Below the pieces are notes generated by a model. That model did not search any database and was not told the DNA's origin. It saw only the letters and a list, made by a program, of their open reading frames with translations. The translations under genes and the position numbers were made by a program. This document shows positions 42,768 through 52,110 of a stretch of 64,000 bases of DNA, piece after piece. Numbering within the stretch: position 1 is the first letter of the stretch; the number at the start of each line of letters is the position of its first letter. Source of the DNA: Erysipelotrichaceae bacterium (GTDB taxonomy: Bacteria > Bacillota_I > Bacilli_A > Erysipelotrichales > Erysipelotrichaceae); the NCBI GenBank assembly GCA_012513225.1, contig JAAZCQ010000016.1:1-64000 (forward strand). Direction: 5' to 3'.

Positions 42768-45045
42768 AAATAAAAAATTAACATTATTCTTTGTAATTGT
42801 TGCAATCATATTTACGGTTGTTTTTTCTACATATAAGAATATTTCTAATAATTTATCATTAGGAATAGATTTAAAAGGTGGCTTTGAAATACTTTATGAA
42901 GTTACACCTTTAAATGAAGGAAATAATGTTGATATGAGTGCTGTAGCTAACAGCGTTAGAAAAAGGGTTGATATTTTAGGTGTTAGTGAGCCTCAAATTA
43001 TTATTGAAGGTGATAATAGAGTTAGAGTCCAACTTGCTGGAGTTAGTGATCCTGATTCTGCAAGATCTTTATTGGGCAGTACCTCGAATTTAACTTTTAG
43101 AGATATAAATGATGAATTATTATCAGATGCTAGTATCATTAGTGAAGGTGGAGCAAGTTTATCTTATGATAATAACGGTAGTCCTATTGTTTCATTAAAA
43201 ATTAAAGATGGAACTAAGTTTGGTGAGATAACTGAAAAAATTTCTAAAATGCCATCAGGACAAAATATACTTATTATATGGTTAGATTTTGAAGAGGGAG
43301 ATTCTTATCAAGAAGAAATGTCTAAAATCGCATTAGGACAAGAACCAAAATATGTTAGTGCAGCTACAGTTAATTTTAAAATTGATGGAGATGCAATTAT
43401 AAGTGGTAGTTTTACAGAAACTGAAGCAAGAAATTTAGCTGGTCTAATAAATTCTGGTAGTTTGCCAGTTAAAATGACTGAGATATCTAGTAATGTAGTT
43501 AGTGCTAATTATGGAGTTGATGCTTTAAATAAAACAGCAATTGCAGGCTTGATTGGTATATTGTTAGTATTTTTATTTATGATTGTTATATATAAATTAC
43601 CAGGTGTTGTTGCTAGTATTATGCTTGTTGTTTATATTTATGCTATATTTTTCACTTATAGTTCAATAGGTGCAGTATTCACTTTACCTGGAATAGCAGC
43701 ATTAGTGCTTGGTGTAGGAATGACTGTTGATGCGAATATTATTACTTTTGAAAGAATAAAAGATGAGCTTTATAGAGGTAGAGGAATAAAATTAGCTGTT
43801 AAAGAAGGACAAAACATGTCTTTTTCCACTATATTTGATGCTCAATTTACTACACTTCTTGCTGGTTTAATAATGTATGTATTTGGTAATGGAGCAGTTA
43901 AAGGCTTTGCAACAATGCTTATGATTACTGTAATAGCAACATTAGTAATAAATGTTGCAGTATCTAGATTTTTAATGAATTTATTAGTAGATTCAGGGGT
44001 GTTGGATAATAAGTACAAATGGTTTGGTGTCAAAGAAAATCAGATTCCAGATATTAGTAAAGGAGAAGAACAATTCTATTTTGGCCCAGTAAAAAAATTA
44101 GATTATATTTCTATTGGAAAAAAGACCTTTATTATTAGTATTGCTATACTTTCATTAGGAGTGATATTAGCTTTATTTAATGGAATAAGTAATAAAGGAC
44201 CAGTAAATTTAGGAATTGATTTCTCAAGTGGGACTAAATTAACTATTTCTTCAACTGAAGTAATAGATTTAAATAATGTAGAAGATATAATGAATGATTT
44301 AGGTTATGATTCTGGATTTAGCTATCAAACATCTGGTAATAATACAGTATATGCTGTAACCAAAGAACCTTTATCTACAGAAGAATTAACAGTAATTAAA
44401 AGTGCATTTTCAAGTGAATATGGAATTGAACCAGGAGATAATGTGGTAACTCCTACTGTAGGTAGAGATTTGATTAAAAATGCAGTATATCTTTCAGTTC
44501 TTGCTTGGATTGCAATGATGATATACATTACTATTAGGTTTAAATGGGATTATGCATTAAGTTGTATTATTGCCTTAATACATGATGTTTTTATTGTTTT
44601 AGCTATATTTGTAATATTCAGATTGGAAGTAAATATAGAACTAATTTCAGTTATACTTGCGATTATAGGATATTCAATTAATAACTCTATAGTCGTATTT
44701 GATAGAATTAGGGAGCTTTTAAAATCATATAGAGGAAATTTAAATCCAAAAGCTTATAAACAAATTATTAACGATGCTAATGATAATACAATAGTGAGAT
44801 CAGTTAATAGTTCTATAACTACAATTATTCCTGTTATTATTTTATTAGCAATTGGATCAAAAGCAATATTTACATTCACATTTGCAATGTTTATAGGATT
44901 AATTGCAGGAACTTACTTTAGTATATTTATAGCACCTTATATTTGGTACATAATTAGAATTAAAACAAAGCCAAAATCAAAATCTAAAAAGAAATATAAA
45001 AAAGAAAAATTAGATGAATATACTATTAAAGGTATAAATGCTTAA
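42757..45045 (+). CDS. secDF: Protein-export membrane protein SecDF (fused)
   Basis: 762 aa: SecD part (LGIDLKGGFEILYEV, TVDANIITFERIKDEL) followed by SecF part (LGIDFSSGTKLTI, GYSINNSIVVFDRIREL), about 12 membrane helices. Uses the proton gradient to pull exported proteins through SecYEG. The fused form is common in Bacilli. The lysine-rich tail (KTKPKSKSKKKYKKEK) is cytoplasmic. Confidence 0.95.
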   Translation: MNTKNKKLTLFFVIVAIIFTVVFSTYKNISNNLSLGIDLKGGFEILYEVTPLNEGNNVDMSAVANSVRKRVDILGVSEPQIIIEGDNRVRVQLAGVSDPDSARSLLGSTSNLTFRDINDELLSDASIISEGGASLSYDNNGSPIVSLKIKDGTKFGEITEKISKMPSGQNILIIWLDFEEGDSYQEEMSKIALGQEPKYVSAATVNFKIDGDAIISGSFTETEARNLAGLINSGSLPVKMTEISSNVVSANYGVDALNKTAIAGLIGILLVFLFMIVIYKLPGVVASIMLVVYIYAIFFTYSSIGAVFTLPGIAALVLGVGMTVDANIITFERIKDELYRGRGIKLAVKEGQNMSFSTIFDAQFTTLLAGLIMYVFGNGAVKGFATMLMITVIATLVINVAVSRFLMNLLVDSGVLDNKYKWFGVKENQIPDISKGEEQFYFGPVKKLDYISIGKKTFIISIAILSLGVILALFNGISNKGPVNLGIDFSSGTKLTISSTEVIDLNNVEDIMNDLGYDSGFSYQTSGNNTVYAVTKEPLSTEELTVIKSAFSSEYGIEPGDNVVTPTVGRDLIKNAVYLSVLAWIAMMIYITIRFKWDYALSCIIALIHDVFIVLAIFVIFRLEVNIELISVILAIIGYSINNSIVVFDRIRELLKSYRGNLNPKAYKQIINDANDNTIVRSVNSSITTIIPVIILLAIGSKAIFTFTFAMFIGLIAGTYFSIFIAPYIWYIIRIKTKPKSKSKKKYKKEKLDEYTIKGINA

Positions 45046-45072
45046 CCATATCAAATTAGATATGGTTTTTTT
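45045..45072 (+). terminator. Terminator after secDF
   Basis: ACCATATC (45045-45052) pairs with GATATGGT (45059-45066), 6-nt loop, then a T-run. The 180 bases to the next gene hold AT-rich sequence with a possible TATACT at 45183-45188 and nothing else I can name. Confidence 0.8.
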
Positions 45073-45252
45073 ATAGAATAATATCAAGTTATTTATATAA
45101 TATTATATTAAATATTATTTTCATAAAAAAATAAATACAGAAAGTATAGAGGGTAATTTAACAATATTAAAATAATTTAGATTATACTAAATATATAGCC
45201 AATGAGTATTGTTGTTTATATAAAAATAATTTTATTTTGAAGGAGAAATAAT

Positions 45253-45981
45253 ATGAGTAAAATAGCAGCATTTTTTGATATAGATGGAACTTTATATAGA
45301 GAAACTTTAATGAGCGAACTTTTTAAAAAATTCATTACACATGAGCTTGTTTCAGAAGAAAAATGGACAGATGAAGTTAAACCAGCTTTTATGAAATGGG
45401 ATAGAAGACAAGGTGATTATGATTCATATATGCAAAAAATAGTACAAATATTTAAAGAAACAACTTTAGGGTTAAGTAAAGAGCATGTAGAACATATAGC
45501 AAGACTTGTAATTATGCAAAAGGGTGACAGACTATACCAATTTACAAGAAGTAGAATAGCTTATCATAAAGAAAACGGCCATATAATAATTGCAATAAGT
45601 GGTGCGCCTATTGAATTAGTTTCAGAAATGGCAAAAAAACATGGATTTGATGATTATAGGGGAAGTGTTTATGAAATAGATAATAATGGCATATATACTG
45701 GAAACAACTTTCCAATGGGAGATAGTGAATCTAAGAATAAAGAAGTAAGCAGTTTAGTAGAACAATATGATATAGACTTAAGCAAGAGTTATGCATATGG
45801 AGATACTGCTGGAGATTACTTGATGTTAAGCAGAGTGGGACACCCATTTGTGATAAATCCTACAAAAGAATTAATTAATAGAATTAAGTCAAATGAAAAG
45901 TTATTAAACAAGGCTACAGTTATTGTTGAAAGAAAAGATGTTATTTATAGAATTGATCCAAATACGATAGATTTATTATGA
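45253..45981 (+). CDS. HAD-IB family phosphatase (SerB-like)
   Basis: 242 aa. Motif I AAFFDIDGTLYRET, motif II IIAISGAP, motif IV YAYGDTAGDYLML. The HAD subclass IB cap fits SerB-like and small-metabolite phosphatases. AAGGAG precedes the ATG. It lies 63 bases before pflA and may share a transcript, but its substrate is not evident. Confidence 0.82.
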   Translation: MSKIAAFFDIDGTLYRETLMSELFKKFITHELVSEEKWTDEVKPAFMKWDRRQGDYDSYMQKIVQIFKETTLGLSKEHVEHIARLVIMQKGDRLYQFTRSRIAYHKENGHIIIAISGAPIELVSEMAKKHGFDDYRGSVYEIDNNGIYTGNNFPMGDSESKNKEVSSLVEQYDIDLSKSYAYGDTAGDYLMLSRVGHPFVINPTKELINRIKSNEKLLNKATVIVERKDVIYRIDPNTIDLL

Positions 45982-46044
45982 AAATTAATGCATTTTACTA
46001 ATTATTTTAACTTGGTTGTGGTATTATTTTACAGAGGTAAGAAA

Positions 46045-46767
46045 ATGGCCTTTATTCATTCTTTTGAAAGTTTTGGAACTGTAGATGGCCCAGGAGTAAG
46101 ATTTATAGTATTTACACAAGGATGTCCAATGCGTTGTAAATATTGTCATAATCCAGATACTTGGGCTTTTAATCATGGGAAAGAATATACAACCCAAGAA
46201 ATATATGAAGAAATCATTAAATATAGAAATTATATTAAAAAGGGTGGAGTTACTATAAGTGGTGGAGAACCACTTGTTCAAATAGATTTTTTAATTGAAT
46301 TATTTACAATTCTAAAAAAAGAAAACATTCATACATGTGTAGATACTTCTGGCATAATGTTTAATCCTGATGATACTAATTTAGTAAAAAAATATGATAA
46401 ACTACTTGAAGTTACTGATTTGTTTATTGTTGATTTAAAGCATATAGACAAGGAAGCTCATATTGATTTAACAGGATTACCAATTGATAGACCTATATCA
46501 TTTATTAATTATTTAAATTCTAAGGATAAAGATATTTGGATTAGGGTAGTGCTTGTGGATGGATATACTAATGATGTGGGTGTTTTAACAAGGATGAGAG
46601 AATTTATTGATACACTTTCTAATGTGAATAGAGTTGAGGTATTACCTTATCACACATTAGGAGTAAATAAGTATAAAGAACTTGGAATAGATTATCCATT
46701 TATGGATAAGAAAAAACCTTTAAAAGAAGATATTTTAAGAGCAAAAGAAATATTAGGAGCAAGATAA
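46045..46767 (+). CDS. pflA: Pyruvate formate-lyase activating enzyme
   Basis: 240-aa radical SAM enzyme that makes the glycyl radical. Cluster cysteines are C27-x3-C31-x2-C34 in TQGCPMRCKYCHNPDTW, with FGTVDGPGVRF before and GGVTISGGEP after. The frame reaches back to 45988, but ATG 46045 follows AGAGGTAAG and gives the family N-terminus. In this genome its substrate glycine is on a separate small protein. Confidence 0.94.
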   Translation: MAFIHSFESFGTVDGPGVRFIVFTQGCPMRCKYCHNPDTWAFNHGKEYTTQEIYEEIIKYRNYIKKGGVTISGGEPLVQIDFLIELFTILKKENIHTCVDTSGIMFNPDDTNLVKKYDKLLEVTDLFIVDLKHIDKEAHIDLTGLPIDRPISFINYLNSKDKDIWIRVVLVDGYTNDVGVLTRMREFIDTLSNVNRVEVLPYHTLGVNKYKELGIDYPFMDKKKPLKEDILRAKEILGAR

Positions 46768-46768
46768 A

Positions 46769-47080
46769 ATGTTAAACAATAAAAATTATAAGGAAGTATT
46801 AAGTAGAGATGATAAAGCGATATTACTTGTTTCAGGACAAGGATGTGCAAATTGTGTATCGATGTTTCCAATAGTAAACGCTTTAGTTGAAAAACATCCT
46901 CAAATTATGTTACATATTATTGAGGTTGAAGAAAGCTATAAAGATTTGGTTGATGAATACAATATAGAACAAATACCAGCTATATTATTATTTGAAAAAG
47001 GAAATCTTTTAGCTAAAATATATGGATATCAACCATATGAAATATTTGAAATATATGTTAGTGATAAATTTAAACTTTAG
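46769..47080 (+). CDS. Thioredoxin-like CxxC protein in the pfl operon
   Basis: 103 aa, cytoplasmic. Thioredoxin fold by pattern: [17 protein letters not shown] with C26-A-N-C29, and the cis-proline region [12 protein letters not shown]. The active site is CANC, not the usual CGPC. It starts one base after pflA and ends 14 bases before pflB, so all are co-transcribed. It may reduce a partner thiol of the PFL system or sense oxygen; no evidence decides. Confidence 0.8.
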   Translation: MLNNKNYKEVLSRDDKAILLVSGQGCANCVSMFPIVNALVEKHPQIMLHIIEVEESYKDLVDEYNIEQIPAILLFEKGNLLAKIYGYQPYEIFEIYVSDKFKL

Positions 47081-47094
47081 GGAGGAAGGCAATT

Positions 47095-49107
47095 ATGTAT
47101 CAAGGATGGGAAGGATTTGTAACAGGTAACTGGAACAAAGAAGTAGATGTTAGAGACTTTATTCAAAAAAATTATACTGAGTATTTAGGTGATGATTCAT
47201 TTTTAGAGGGAGCTACCGAAGCAACAACTAAATTATGGGATCAAGTTTCAGAATTAAATAAAAAAGAAATAGAAGCAGGTGGAGTACTTGAAGCAGAAAC
47301 AAAAATAGTAAGTACACTTACTTCATATGGCCCTGGGTATTTAAATAAGGACTTAGAAAAAATTGTGGGATTTCAAACTGACAAACCATTTAAGAGGAGC
47401 TTACAACCTTTTGGTGGAATTAGAATGAGTGAAACTGCTTTAGAATCATATGGTTTTAAAATTGATTCTGAAGTAAAAGAGATATTTACTAAGTATAGAA
47501 AAACTCATAATCAAGGTGTATTTGATGCATATACACCAGAAATGAGAACTGCTAGATCTTGTGCTATTATTACTGGTTTACCAGATGCTTATGGAAGAGG
47601 AAGGATAGTTGGAGATTATAGAAGAGTAGCTCTTTATGGAACTGATTTTTTAATTGAAGAGAAACAAAATTTATTAAATACAATTCTTTTAGGATCAATG
47701 ACTGAAGAAAGAATTAGAGATAGAGAAGAAGTTTCAGAGCAAATTAGAGCTTTAAAAGATTTAGCAAAGATGGCTGAAATGCATGGTAAAGATATATCAA
47801 AACCTGCATATACAGCTCAAGAAGCAGTACAAGCTGTATATTTTGGTTATTTAGCTGCGGTTAAGGAACAAAATGGTGCTGCAATGTCTTTAGGTAGAAC
47901 TAGTACTTTCTTAGATATATACATGGAAAGAGATTTAAAAGCAGGTAGAATTACTGAAAAAGAGTGTCAAGAACTGATGGACCAATTTGTAATGAAGTTG
48001 CGTCTAATTAAGTTTATGAGAACTCCTGAATATAATGACTTATTCTCAGGAGATCCAACTTGGGTAACTGAATCTATTGGTGGTATGGGATCTGATGGTA
48101 GATCTTTAGTAAGTAAGAACTCTTATAGAGTTCTACATACACTTGTAAATCTTGGTCCAGCACCTGAACCTAATTTAACAGTATTATGGTCAACAAAATT
48201 ACCTAGTAACTTTAAAAAATTCTGCGCTAAAATTTCTATTGAAACAAGTTCAATACAATATGAAAATGATGATTTAATGAGAATTGATATGGGAGATGAT
48301 TATTGCATTGCTTGTTGTGTTTCTAGTATGAGAGTAGGCAAGGATATGCAATTCTTTGGTGCTAGAGCAAACCTAGCAAAATGTCTATTATATGCAATTA
48401 ATGGTGGAATGGATGAAAAGAAAAAAATACAAGTTTCGCCAAGATATGAACCGATTACTTCTGAATATTTAGATTACGATGAAGTAATGGAAAAATTTGA
48501 TCAAATGATGGAATGGCTTGCTGGATTATATGTAAACACTTTAAATGTAATACATTATATGCATGATAAATATTCTTATGAAGCATTAGAAATGGCATTA
48601 CATGATCATAATGTAAGAAGATTCTTTGCTACAGGTATTGCAGGTCTTTCAGTAGTAGCTGATTCACTTTCTGCTATTAAATATGCTAAAGTAAGAACTA
48701 TAAGGGATGAAGATGGTGTTGTGGTTGACTATGAGGTTGAAGGGGATTATCCTATGTATGGTAACAATGATGATCGTGTTGATTTAATTGCTGCTGATTT
48801 AGTAAAAAACTTCATGAATAAAATCAAAGAACATCGTACTTACAGACATGGAATACCTACTATGAGTATTCTAACAATTACTTCAAATGTAGTTTATGGT
48901 AAAAAGACTGGTAATACTCCTGATGGAAGAAAAGCTGGTGAGCCACTTGCTCCAGGAGCAAATCCAATGCATGGAAGAGATACACATGGTGCAGTAGCTT
49001 CATTAGAGTCTGTTGCAAAAATACCATATGAATATTCTAGAGATGGAATATCAAATACATTCTCAATTATTCCTGATGCTTTAGGAAAAGACGATATTGA
49101 TAAATAA
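47095..49107 (+). CDS. pflB: Pyruvate formate-lyase large chain lacking the glycyl-radical domain
   Basis: 670 aa. Converts pyruvate and CoA to acetyl-CoA and formate. The thiyl pair C407-C408 is in [11 protein letters not shown]. The chain is normal through [17 protein letters not shown] and then stops. The canonical enzyme continues for about 80 residues to the radical glycine. Those residues are in the next gene, 14 bases on, so the chain cannot work alone. AGGAAGG upstream gives strong translation. Confidence 0.93.
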   Translation: MYQGWEGFVTGNWNKEVDVRDFIQKNYTEYLGDDSFLEGATEATTKLWDQVSELNKKEIEAGGVLEAETKIVSTLTSYGPGYLNKDLEKIVGFQTDKPFKRSLQPFGGIRMSETALESYGFKIDSEVKEIFTKYRKTHNQGVFDAYTPEMRTARSCAIITGLPDAYGRGRIVGDYRRVALYGTDFLIEEKQNLLNTILLGSMTEERIRDREEVSEQIRALKDLAKMAEMHGKDISKPAYTAQEAVQAVYFGYLAAVKEQNGAAMSLGRTSTFLDIYMERDLKAGRITEKECQELMDQFVMKLRLIKFMRTPEYNDLFSGDPTWVTESIGGMGSDGRSLVSKNSYRVLHTLVNLGPAPEPNLTVLWSTKLPSNFKKFCAKISIETSSIQYENDDLMRIDMGDDYCIACCVSSMRVGKDMQFFGARANLAKCLLYAINGGMDEKKKIQVSPRYEPITSEYLDYDEVMEKFDQMMEWLAGLYVNTLNVIHYMHDKYSYEALEMALHDHNVRRFFATGIAGLSVVADSLSAIKYAKVRTIRDEDGVVVDYEVEGDYPMYGNNDDRVDLIAADLVKNFMNKIKEHRTYRHGIPTMSILTITSNVVYGKKTGNTPDGRKAGEPLAPGANPMHGRDTHGAVASLESVAKIPYEYSRDGISNTFSIIPDALGKDDIDK

Positions 49108-49121
49108 GGAGGGTTAATATT

Positions 49122-49355
49122 ATGTCTGATAAAATAGATAACTTAGTAACACTAATTGACGGATATGCTGAAAGTGGAGGACATCATTTAAACGTAAATG
49201 TATTTAATCGTGAAACTTTATTAGATGCACAAAAACACCCAGAAAAATATCCTCAGTTAACAATTAGAGTTTCTGGATATGCTGTAAACTTTAATAAACT
49301 TACAAAAGAACAACAAGACGATGTTATTGCAAGAACTATGCATGAAAGTATGTAA
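49122..49355 (+). CDS. grcA: Separate glycyl-radical subunit of pyruvate formate-lyase (GrcA-like)
   Basis: 77 aa. [20 protein letters not shown] and the radical loop [10 protein letters not shown] (Gly52), ending [16 protein letters not shown]: exactly the last part of a standard PFL. In Escherichia coli a similar small protein, YfiD/GrcA, rescues oxygen-cleaved PFL; here it supplies the only radical domain. It has its own AAGGAGGG and ATG, so the division is a stable gene boundary, not a recent frameshift. Confidence 0.92.
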   Translation: MSDKIDNLVTLIDGYAESGGHHLNVNVFNRETLLDAQKHPEKYPQLTIRVSGYAVNFNKLTKEQQDDVIARTMHESM

Positions 49356-49371
49356 TTAAATAGAAAAATAT

Positions 49372-49404
49372 AAAAAGGCCTGTAAAAACAATGCAGGCCT
49401 TTTT
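49372..49404 (+). terminator. Terminator of the pfl operon
   Basis: AAAAAGGCCTG (49372-49382) pairs exactly with CAGGCCTTTTT (49394-49404), loop 11 nt. Confidence 0.85.
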
Positions 49405-49460
49405 AAATATGAAATTATATATAAATGTTATAAATTATAAAAATTTAAACAGTATAAATT

Positions 49461-49498
49461 CATATTTATATTTAAATGTTATTTAAAATATAAATATG
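49461..49498. repeat. Long AT hairpin after the alcohol dehydrogenase gene
   Basis: The arm at 49461-49477 is the reverse complement of 49481-49498 except for one extra A; the loop is GTT. It lies immediately after the leftward gene's stop at 49499. It lacks a clear T-run on that strand, so it is a weak terminator or an mRNA-stabilising end. Confidence 0.5.
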
Positions 49499-50656
49499 TT
49501 ATTTACACATCAGAAGTATATTGTAAATATCTTCTTCATTTAAAGAAACATAACCATTTCTCACGTTTCCGTGAAGGTAAGCTTGTTTTGACATTAATTT
49601 TAATTTTGATTCATCAATTCCTACTTCACTTAATTTAGAAGGTAGACCAATGCTAAGAAAGAAATTTTTAGTTGCATCAATTCCTAATGAAGCTTGTTTA
49701 TATTTATCGTTATCATGTATATCAAAAATATTTTCTGCATATTTAGCAAATTTATTAACTGTTGCATCATTTAAAATATACCTCATCCAAGCTATAGTTA
49801 TTATTGCCAATCCAACACCATGGGTTATATCATAATATGCACTTAGCTCATGTTCAATAGCGTGACAACTCCAAGAACCACCTTTGCCTGCTGCTGTTAA
49901 GCCGTTTAATGCTAAAGAACTTGCCCACATTATATTACTTCTTGCACTATAGTTTGTAGGATCTTCTATAGCAATCGGAGCATATTTAATTACGGTTTTA
50001 AGTAATCCTTCTGCTATTGTATCTTGTACATAACAATCTGTTGCTTTTTGAAAATAGTTTTCAAATAAATGAGACATAATATCTGCTGCTCCTGCTGCAG
50101 TTTGTAGTTTTGGTAAAGTGAATGTATATGTTGGATCTAAGAATGAAACTTTAGGAATCATGCAATTAGAGCTAGTTCCTTTTTTCCTGTTTTCATCCAT
50201 ATTTGATATTACTGCATTTTTGTTCATTTCTGATCCAGTTGCAGCTAAAGTAAGTACAGATACAATTGGTAATGCATTAGTAATTAAATCAGGATTCAAA
50301 ACTAAATCCCAAGCATCTTTATCGTAATAGTATCCTGCTGCAACAACCTTTGAACAATCTATTACGCTACCACCACCAATAGCTAGTACTACATTAATGT
50401 TGTTAGCTTTACATATACTAATTCCCTTTCTTACTGATTCTATTCTAGGATTTGGTTCTATATTACTTAATTCAAATATATTAAATCCATCTAATAAGGT
50501 GATTATAGTATCATATAAATTGCTTTTTTTAATACTTCCTCCTCCATATGCTAATAAAATATTATTACCATATACAGATAATTCTTCTTTTAGAGATTTA
50601 ATACAATCTTTCCCGAATATTATTTTTGTTGGTGCATAATAAGTAAAGTTATTCAT
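49499..50656 (-). CDS. Iron-containing alcohol dehydrogenase (BdhA/YqhD-like)
   Basis: 385 aa. Type III ADH: NAD(P) motif VLAIGGGSVIDCSK, metal-site helix CHAIEHELSAYYDITHGVGLAI with the histidine ligands. AATGSEMNKNAVIS is also typical of butanol/aldehyde reductases. It reduces aldehydes with NAD(P)H, probably disposing of electrons beside PFL. AGGAGG precedes the ATG. Confidence 0.9.
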   Translation of the reverse strand: MNNFTYYAPTKIIFGKDCIKSLKEELSVYGNNILLAYGGGSIKKSNLYDTIITLLDGFNIFELSNIEPNPRIESVRKGISICKANNINVVLAIGGGSVIDCSKVVAAGYYYDKDAWDLVLNPDLITNALPIVSVLTLAATGSEMNKNAVISNMDENRKKGTSSNCMIPKVSFLDPTYTFTLPKLQTAAGAADIMSHLFENYFQKATDCYVQDTIAEGLLKTVIKYAPIAIEDPTNYSARSNIMWASSLALNGLTAAGKGGSWSCHAIEHELSAYYDITHGVGLAIITIAWMRYILNDATVNKFAKYAENIFDIHDNDKYKQASLGIDATKNFFLSIGLPSKLSEVGIDESKLKLMSKQAYLHGNVRNGYVSLNEEDIYNILLMCK

Positions 50657-50742
50657 ACAGTACCTCCTCTAATATAATTATAATATCATTTAAATCTTAA
50701 TTTTATTGTTTTGTTGTATAATATTATAAATGGAGATAAACT

Positions 50743-52110
50743 ATGGAATTTAGTGAATTAAGAAAAATGTATCCTACATTTATTTATCATGGATATGATA
50801 TAGAAGAAAATGAAGAAAGTATTAAAATAATATATAATTTTGAAATAAGTGGGCTTAGCAGTTTTAATCCTGTATGGAATATAAAAAAGAAAGATAATAA
50901 AATATATTCAGAACTAAAAATATTTAAGGAATCAGTTTTTTCTTTAGGTATGGTTGAACTAATTAGTTATTGGAAAATCACTTGTAGCCCAACAGTAATT
51001 ATAAAGCCATCAAAATTAGATAAATATCAAATAAATTGGTGGAAAAAACAATATTTTTATGGATTAGGAGAATTTTTTTATATAAATAATATCAAAACTA
51101 ATATAATTGATTTTATGAATATTGAATCATCTAACATTAATATTGAAGGGAATATTGATAATCAAGAATATATAGGAAATCTAATACCAGTAGGAGGAGG
51201 AAAGGATTCTTTTGTTACATTAGAAATTTTAAAGGATTTATATAATGTTAATGATACATATGTAATAAATAATGTTATTTCTGCGATTAATGCCTCTACT
51301 GCTGCTGGTTATGAAAATAAGTTAATTAATGTTTCAAGAACTTTAGATAAAAGAATGCTTGAATTAAATAAACAAGGTTTTTTAAATGGACACACTCCTT
51401 TTAGTGCATTAGTTGCTTTTTCTAGCATTTTGGTATCAATTATTTATGGAAAAAAATATATATGTTTATCTAATGAAGCTAGTGCTAATGAATCTACAAT
51501 ATTAGATGAGGAGGTTAACCATCAATATTCAAAATCATTTGAATTTGAAGTTGATTTTAATGAATATATTAATAAGTATATTACAAATGAAATTAAATAT
51601 TTTTCTTTACTTAGACCATTAAGTGAATTAATAATAACTCATATTTTTTCAAAACTTAAAAAATATCATCCTATATTTAGAAGTTGTAATGTTGGAAGTA
51701 AACAAGGAATTTGGTGTAATCACTGTGCTAAATGTTTATTTGTATATACTATGCTTTCTGCATATATGTATGATGATGAATTAGTTGCAATATTTGGGGC
51801 TAATATATTAGATGATGAAACAATGTATCCAACTCTTCTTGAATTAAGCGGTCTAAAAGACAATAAACCATTTGAATGTGTAGGTACAAGAGAAGAAGTT
51901 AGGGTTGCAATAACTAAGGCAATTAAACTTAGGAATGGATTAAAACTTCCTTTGTTATATGATAAATATTTAAAAGAAAATAACAAAGTGTTTATTGATT
52001 ATGATATATATGAATATTTTAATGATGAAAATCTATTACCTATAGAATATTTAGAAATATTAAAAAACAAGATTGGAGAATATAAAGATGTTAGAAAATT
52101 TAGTAGATGA
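50743..52110 (+). CDS. murL: UDP-MurNAc-L-Ala-L-Glu epimerase MurL
   Basis: 455 aa. I assign MurL from the PP-loop-like motif PVGGGKDSFVTLEIL (GGGKDS at 151-156). The segment SLGMVELISYWK, the cysteine site WCNHCAKCLF (C325, C328, C331) and direct coupling to a MurD2-like ligase support it. MurL, known from Xanthomonas, epimerises the L-Glu in UDP-MurNAc-L-Ala-L-Glu to D-Glu using ATP. It replaces the glutamate racemase route. Its last 23 bases overlap murD. Confidence 0.82.
   Translation: MEFSELRKMYPTFIYHGYDIEENEESIKIIYNFEISGLSSFNPVWNIKKKDNKIYSELKIFKESVFSLGMVELISYWKITCSPTVIIKPSKLDKYQINWWKKQYFYGLGEFFYINNIKTNIIDFMNIESSNINIEGNIDNQEYIGNLIPVGGGKDSFVTLEILKDLYNVNDTYVINNVISAINASTAAGYENKLINVSRTLDKRMLELNKQGFLNGHTPFSALVAFSSILVSIIYGKKYICLSNEASANESTILDEEVNHQYSKSFEFEVDFNEYINKYITNEIKYFSLLRPLSELIITHIFSKLKKYHPIFRSCNVGSKQGIWCNHCAKCLFVYTMLSAYMYDDELVAIFGANILDDETMYPTLLELSGLKDNKPFECVGTREEVRVAITKAIKLRNGLKLPLLYDKYLKENNKVFIDYDIYEYFNDENLLPIEYLEILKNKIGEYKDVRKFSR

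Noticed and set aside
49107-49122. PFL gap as a recent frameshift or sequencing error
   Set aside because: The break lies at a domain boundary, with a new AAGGAGGG, proper spacing, a fresh ATG and no leftover coding sequence.
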